A stretch of DNA of 8,103 nt from Adhaeribacter sp. (GTDB taxonomy: Bacteria > Bacteroidota > Bacteroidia > Cytophagales > Hymenobacteraceae), in NCBI GenBank assembly GCA_028288395.1, contig JAQBNV010000268.1, forward strand, positions 1 through 8,103, read 5' to 3'. The notes beneath the pieces were generated by a model. That model saw only the letters and a list, made by a program, of their open reading frames with translations, did not search any database and was not told the origin of the DNA. Below, piece after piece: positions 5,075-8,103 of the stretch. The translations under genes were made by a program, and so were the position numbers. Every line of letters starts with the position of its first letter. The first letter of the stretch is position 1.

Positions 5075-7957
5075 TTATCGCAGCAGCAGCATTTGTTTCG
5101 ATAGCTGTTCTTTGTCTACCTGTACACTGTAGATATAAATACCATTGGATAAATACCCGCTCCGCTGGCTTAGCCCATTCCAGGTTATTCGGTATTCGCC
5201 GATGGGCTGGTCCGCATCTACCAGGTTGGCTACTACGCGCCCCGCCACATCATAAATCTTTACTGATACCCGCCCGGCTTTGGCCAGATTGTAAACAATG
5301 GTGGTACTTATACCCTCTTTCCCGAACGGATTGGGATAGTTTTGGCCAACCGTGAAATTGCCGGCTACGGTTGGGTCGGGCAAAGTTATGGCTCCCGTAT
5401 ATTTAAGGCTGAAGACGCCGTTGCCGTGGGTTCCGACCAGTACGGTATTATCGGTGGAGCGGCTGATGACCATTTCTACGGGCACATTGCCAATGGAGGT
5501 CCCGCCTTCTTTAACCCAGATGGTATTGTTGCCATTGATAGTCGGGCTGGCGTATAAACCGGTACTGGTGCCTACAAAATATTTAGTATCGCCACGCGTA
5601 GCAGGCAAAATGTTTACCCAACGTACCGAAGGACCGTTACCCGTTCCATCGGGGTTCTGCTCCAGGTTGCCGCCAATGGCCGTCCAGGAAGTCCCGCCGT
5701 TGGTAGTTTCGAACAAGCTCATCACGTTGTAATTAGAAAAAGCAATTATAACATGGTCGGCGTTAGTAGGGTCGACTGCCACACAGTTGATATAACCACC
5801 GGCCGGAAAATTGGTGCCGGTTATCTCCGTGCGGGGCGGATTATTGCTGGCCAGGGCATCAGTTATTTTATACAGCTTGCCCCCATCGGTGCCAAAATAA
5901 ACAATATTGGCTGGCGTCTTGCTTACGGCAATGGCGCTGATATCTTCGTCGGTATTAGTATTGGTAATAATTCGCCAGTTGGTCGTTTGTTGATTGCCGA
6001 AATCTTCGCCGGTACCCACCGGAATAGCATCGATGTTATTATTACGCCACAAAGAATCGCCGGCCGGCAGGTACATCACATACTGGTTGTTGGGGTCGAT
6101 TACATAAGGATTCACAAAAATATAGCCGGTACCGCCCTGCGGGTCGATGCGGGCATAACCCCGGAACTGGCCGGTATTGGTATAGGCGTACCGGTAAATA
6201 AAACCATTCTGGGCCGATACGATTAAAGAGTTAGTTACAGCAGCACCAAAAGCGCCGTCGCCGGTTAACAGCGAATACCACTCTTCTGTAGGACCGATAT
6301 CGTCGGCTGCGTAGGTCCCGTTGTCCTGCATGCCACCCATAATAAAATTGTCGCGGCTATCCAGATCCATGGCGACGGAGGTAAACTGGGTAGTTAAATA
6401 GCCATGATTCAGGCTCTCCCAACGTACCGTATCGGTAGCGAGGCTGTTTTGGGTGCGGCTCAGTCCGCCATCATGCGCCGACACCAGGCGGTCCGGAGCA
6501 GACGGGTAAAAAGCAAGGGCGTGCTGATCCGGATGGTGCTCGGGGTACGCGCCGGCCGTATTCCGGAGCGTATAACCGCCAATCCATTTGGTATTGTTAC
6601 GGGTTGCAAATCCATCGGAAGAGCGATACAAATTAGTGCCGCCAATAAAAACAATATTCGGATTATCGGGCCGCACTTCTACCACCATGTTATAACTACT
6701 CTGATGCTCGTAATTACCCACCAGGCCGCCAAAAGCCGGCACGTTGGCCGAACGATTCTCCCAAAGCCCACCGGTGCCGCTGCCATTACCCGACACATAG
6801 GTATATTTCCATAAGTTGGTATCAAAACGGCCCGAAACCGGCGTATCGGCCAGAAAATAAACCACGTTAGGGTTACTGGGTGCAATATCCAACACCACCC
6901 GGCGGTAAACCGTCGGCCACCCGGCCGGCGTGATGTCGGCCCAGTTTACACCGTCGGTAGAACGGTAAATGCCGCGCGTGATAGCATTACCGGTGCCGGT
7001 ATTGGTAGCCTGGCTTAAAGTGGCGTACATCACGCCGTTGGGGCCTATTTCGATATCGGTGTACCGGGTTTGGTTATTCGCCTGGACGGCATTGCCCGTA
7101 CCCAGTACATTGGTCCAGGTGTTGCCGCCGTTTACCGACCGCTGAATACCGCCGATGGTTGCGGCTAACACTTCGTCCTGCCCCGTATTGGCCGGATTGG
7201 TTTTTACCCGCCATACCCACTGAAAAACATTGTTAAAGGTACTTACATCGTTGGTTACAGTTGTGGGCAGCACCGTCCAGGAAGCACCATTGTTGGTGGA
7301 TTTATAAATGCCATTGCCCCGGTAAGGCGCACTTGCCGCCGTAGCTGAATTACCTTCCAGTTCGCCGGTACCGTAGTACCAGGTATTCGTTTTGCCGGAA
7401 CGCTTATCCTGGGCCACCGTGGTTACACTCTGAATAATCGCCGGATCGGTGGTTTTGGTCCAGCTGGTGCCACCATTGGTAGAGCGCCACATACCGCCCG
7501 ATACCCCACCGGCCAGGATAATGCTTTCGTTGGCCACATCTATGGCCAGGGCCCGGGTCCGGCCGCCTACGTTATAAGGCCCCCGGCTTTCCCAGTTCTC
7601 TACCAGCCCGCGGGCATTACGGCCAAATTTATTTAGATGGACAACCGCCGCAGTAGGAATTGTAGCCGAAAAAATCAATTCTTTCTGGCGAATATTTTCG
7701 GGTATTTTGCCGGTTTTGGGGTCGCGCAAGCGCCGATATTCAAACATATACCGGGCCTGGGGATCCTCGGGCGTACCAATGCTGGACTTTACCAGTTTCC
7801 GGATTTTTTTCATAGCCAGCACCGCTGCTTTCAAATCTTTTTTCCCCTGGGGAGCGGCATCCGGTTTAGTCGTATGCAAATAAAAAGTACTGCAGAATAG
7901 CAACAGCAGACTTAGTACCACCGTTCCTATTTTATTATTAACTGAATTGTCATTCAT
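5075..7957 (-). CDS. Secreted beta-propeller (VPS10/BNR-like) protein with T9SS sorting domain
   Basis: A 960-residue exported protein. The N-terminus has a Sec-type signal (Lys9, hydrophobic core about 10-26); Cys22 follows LLF, not a lipobox. A Lys/Arg-rich segment (38-100) ending near IRQKELIFSATIP precedes the propeller, which opens with WESRGPYNVGGRTRALAID (122-140). Asp-box (BNR) motifs of the form S/T-x-N/D-G-G-x-x-W occur at 159-166, 220-227, 274-281, 333-339 (one residue shorter) and 751-758, with a partial one at 446. HPDQHALAF (475-483) and GGMQDNGTY (541-549) are usual in sortilin/VPS10-like bacterial propellers. Residues about 866-960 form a type A sorting domain: GQNYPNPF (871-878), a FlgD-like fold with VKIYDVAGRVV (899-909), NGIYIYSVQV (938-947) and terminal KQMLLLR. 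By family knowledge this domain directs export by the type IX system and is then removed or used for surface anchoring. No catalytic residues are recognisable, so binding or adhesion is possible but not shown. Start ATG at 7957 lies 26 bases after TACTTTTG. Confidence 0.93.
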   Translation of the reverse strand: MNDNSVNNKIGTVVLSLLLLFCSTFYLHTTKPDAAPQGKKDLKAAVLAMKKIRKLVKSSIGTPEDPQARYMFEYRRLRDPKTGKIPENIRQKELIFSATIPTAAVVHLNKFGRNARGLVENWESRGPYNVGGRTRALAIDVANESIILAGGVSGGMWRSTNGGTSWTKTTDPAIIQSVTTVAQDKRSGKTNTWYYGTGELEGNSATAASAPYRGNGIYKSTNNGASWTVLPTTVTNDVSTFNNVFQWVWRVKTNPANTGQDEVLAATIGGIQRSVNGGNTWTNVLGTGNAVQANNQTRYTDIEIGPNGVMYATLSQATNTGTGNAITRGIYRSTDGVNWADITPAGWPTVYRRVVLDIAPSNPNVVYFLADTPVSGRFDTNLWKYTYVSGNGSGTGGLWENRSANVPAFGGLVGNYEHQSSYNMVVEVRPDNPNIVFIGGTNLYRSSDGFATRNNTKWIGGYTLRNTAGAYPEHHPDQHALAFYPSAPDRLVSAHDGGLSRTQNSLATDTVRWESLNHGYLTTQFTSVAMDLDSRDNFIMGGMQDNGTYAADDIGPTEEWYSLLTGDGAFGAAVTNSLIVSAQNGFIYRYAYTNTGQFRGYARIDPQGGTGYIFVNPYVIDPNNQYVMYLPAGDSLWRNNNIDAIPVGTGEDFGNQQTTNWRIITNTNTDEDISAIAVSKTPANIVYFGTDGGKLYKITDALASNNPPRTEITGTNFPAGGYINCVAVDPTNADHVIIAFSNYNVMSLFETTNGGTSWTAIGGNLEQNPDGTGNGPSVRWVNILPATRGDTKYFVGTSTGLYASPTINGNNTIWVKEGGTSIGNVPVEMVISRSTDNTVLVGTHGNGVFSLKYTGAITLPDPTVAGNFTVGQNYPNPFGKEGISTTIVYNLAKAGRVSVKIYDVAGRVVANLVDADQPIGEYRITWNGLSQRSGYLSNGIYIYSVQVDKEQLSKQMLLLR

Positions 7958-7983
7958 CTAAAGCGTAAATTTTAGGCTATCCG

Positions 7984-7991
7984 CAAAAGTA
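7984..7991 (-). promoter_or_regulatory. Probable -7 element of the propeller gene promoter
   Basis: On the minus strand TACTTTTG (7991-7984) matches the Bacteroidota -7 consensus TAnnTTTG exactly, 26 bases before the ATG at 7957. The region 19-21 bases further upstream is only AT-rich (TTTAAT, 8017-8012) and gives no clear -33 TTTG. The rest of the right edge (8018-8103) holds no gene I can support; it contains a GC-rich patch at about 8058-8079. Confidence 0.45.
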
Positions 7992-8103
7992 TATTTCAAC
8001 ATTAAAACTATATTAAATGCCGGCTATTGTACCCCTAAATTAATATTTCACCTTACCGGTTCGGGCCACCCGGCCGGGTGTAAATTACAAATTAGATTTT
8101 ACT

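Noticed and set aside
5342..6814. Several + strand open frames of 70-157 codons opposite the propeller gene
   Set aside because: They lie wholly inside the well-supported 960-residue minus-strand gene and are shadows of its codon use.

Overview
This window looks like ordinary chromosomal DNA from a Bacteroidota bacterium, most likely of the order Cytophagales. Three things point there: a secreted protein with a type IX secretion (T9SS) sorting domain, promoter-like sites of the Bacteroidota form TAnnTTTG, and start sites without strong Shine-Dalgarno sequences. A Hymenobacteraceae genus such as Adhaeribacter or Pontibacter would fit, but that is a guess.

Layout. (1) 1-1026: a family 2 glycosyltransferase gene on the + strand, interrupted by one in-frame TAG at codon 142. 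(2) 1027-1456: non-coding DNA holding the terminator of rpmB. (3) 1457-1948: two minus-strand genes, rpmB (ribosomal protein L28) and, upstream of it, a 56-codon gene for a four-cysteine DUF5522-type protein. (4) 1949-2156: a divergent promoter region. (5) 2157-4440: two + strand enzyme genes, ornithine aminotransferase (rocD) and porphobilinogen synthase (hemB), 64 bases apart. (6) 4441-5074: a gene-free convergent region with a perfect 20-bp hairpin and a second small hairpin, both probable terminators. (7) 5075-7957: a 960-residue secreted beta-propeller protein on the minus strand, ending in a T9SS type A sorting domain. Its promoter lies in the last bases of the window.

The genes do not form one pathway. 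rocD (arginine/ornithine catabolism and proline supply) and hemB (tetrapyrrole synthesis) may share a transcript, but no metabolic link is evident. The octamer TACTTTTG occurs at promoter-like distances upstream of three genes (DUF5522, rocD and the propeller protein), which supports those starts and suggests housekeeping sigma-factor control.

I found no mobile element, CRISPR array, tRNA, rRNA, phage or defence gene, and no convincing undescribed system. The points most worth a second look are the interrupted glycosyltransferase, the small cysteine-rich gene with a TTG start, rpmB as a single gene with its own terminator, and the repeat-bearing gene-free stretch between hemB and the propeller gene.
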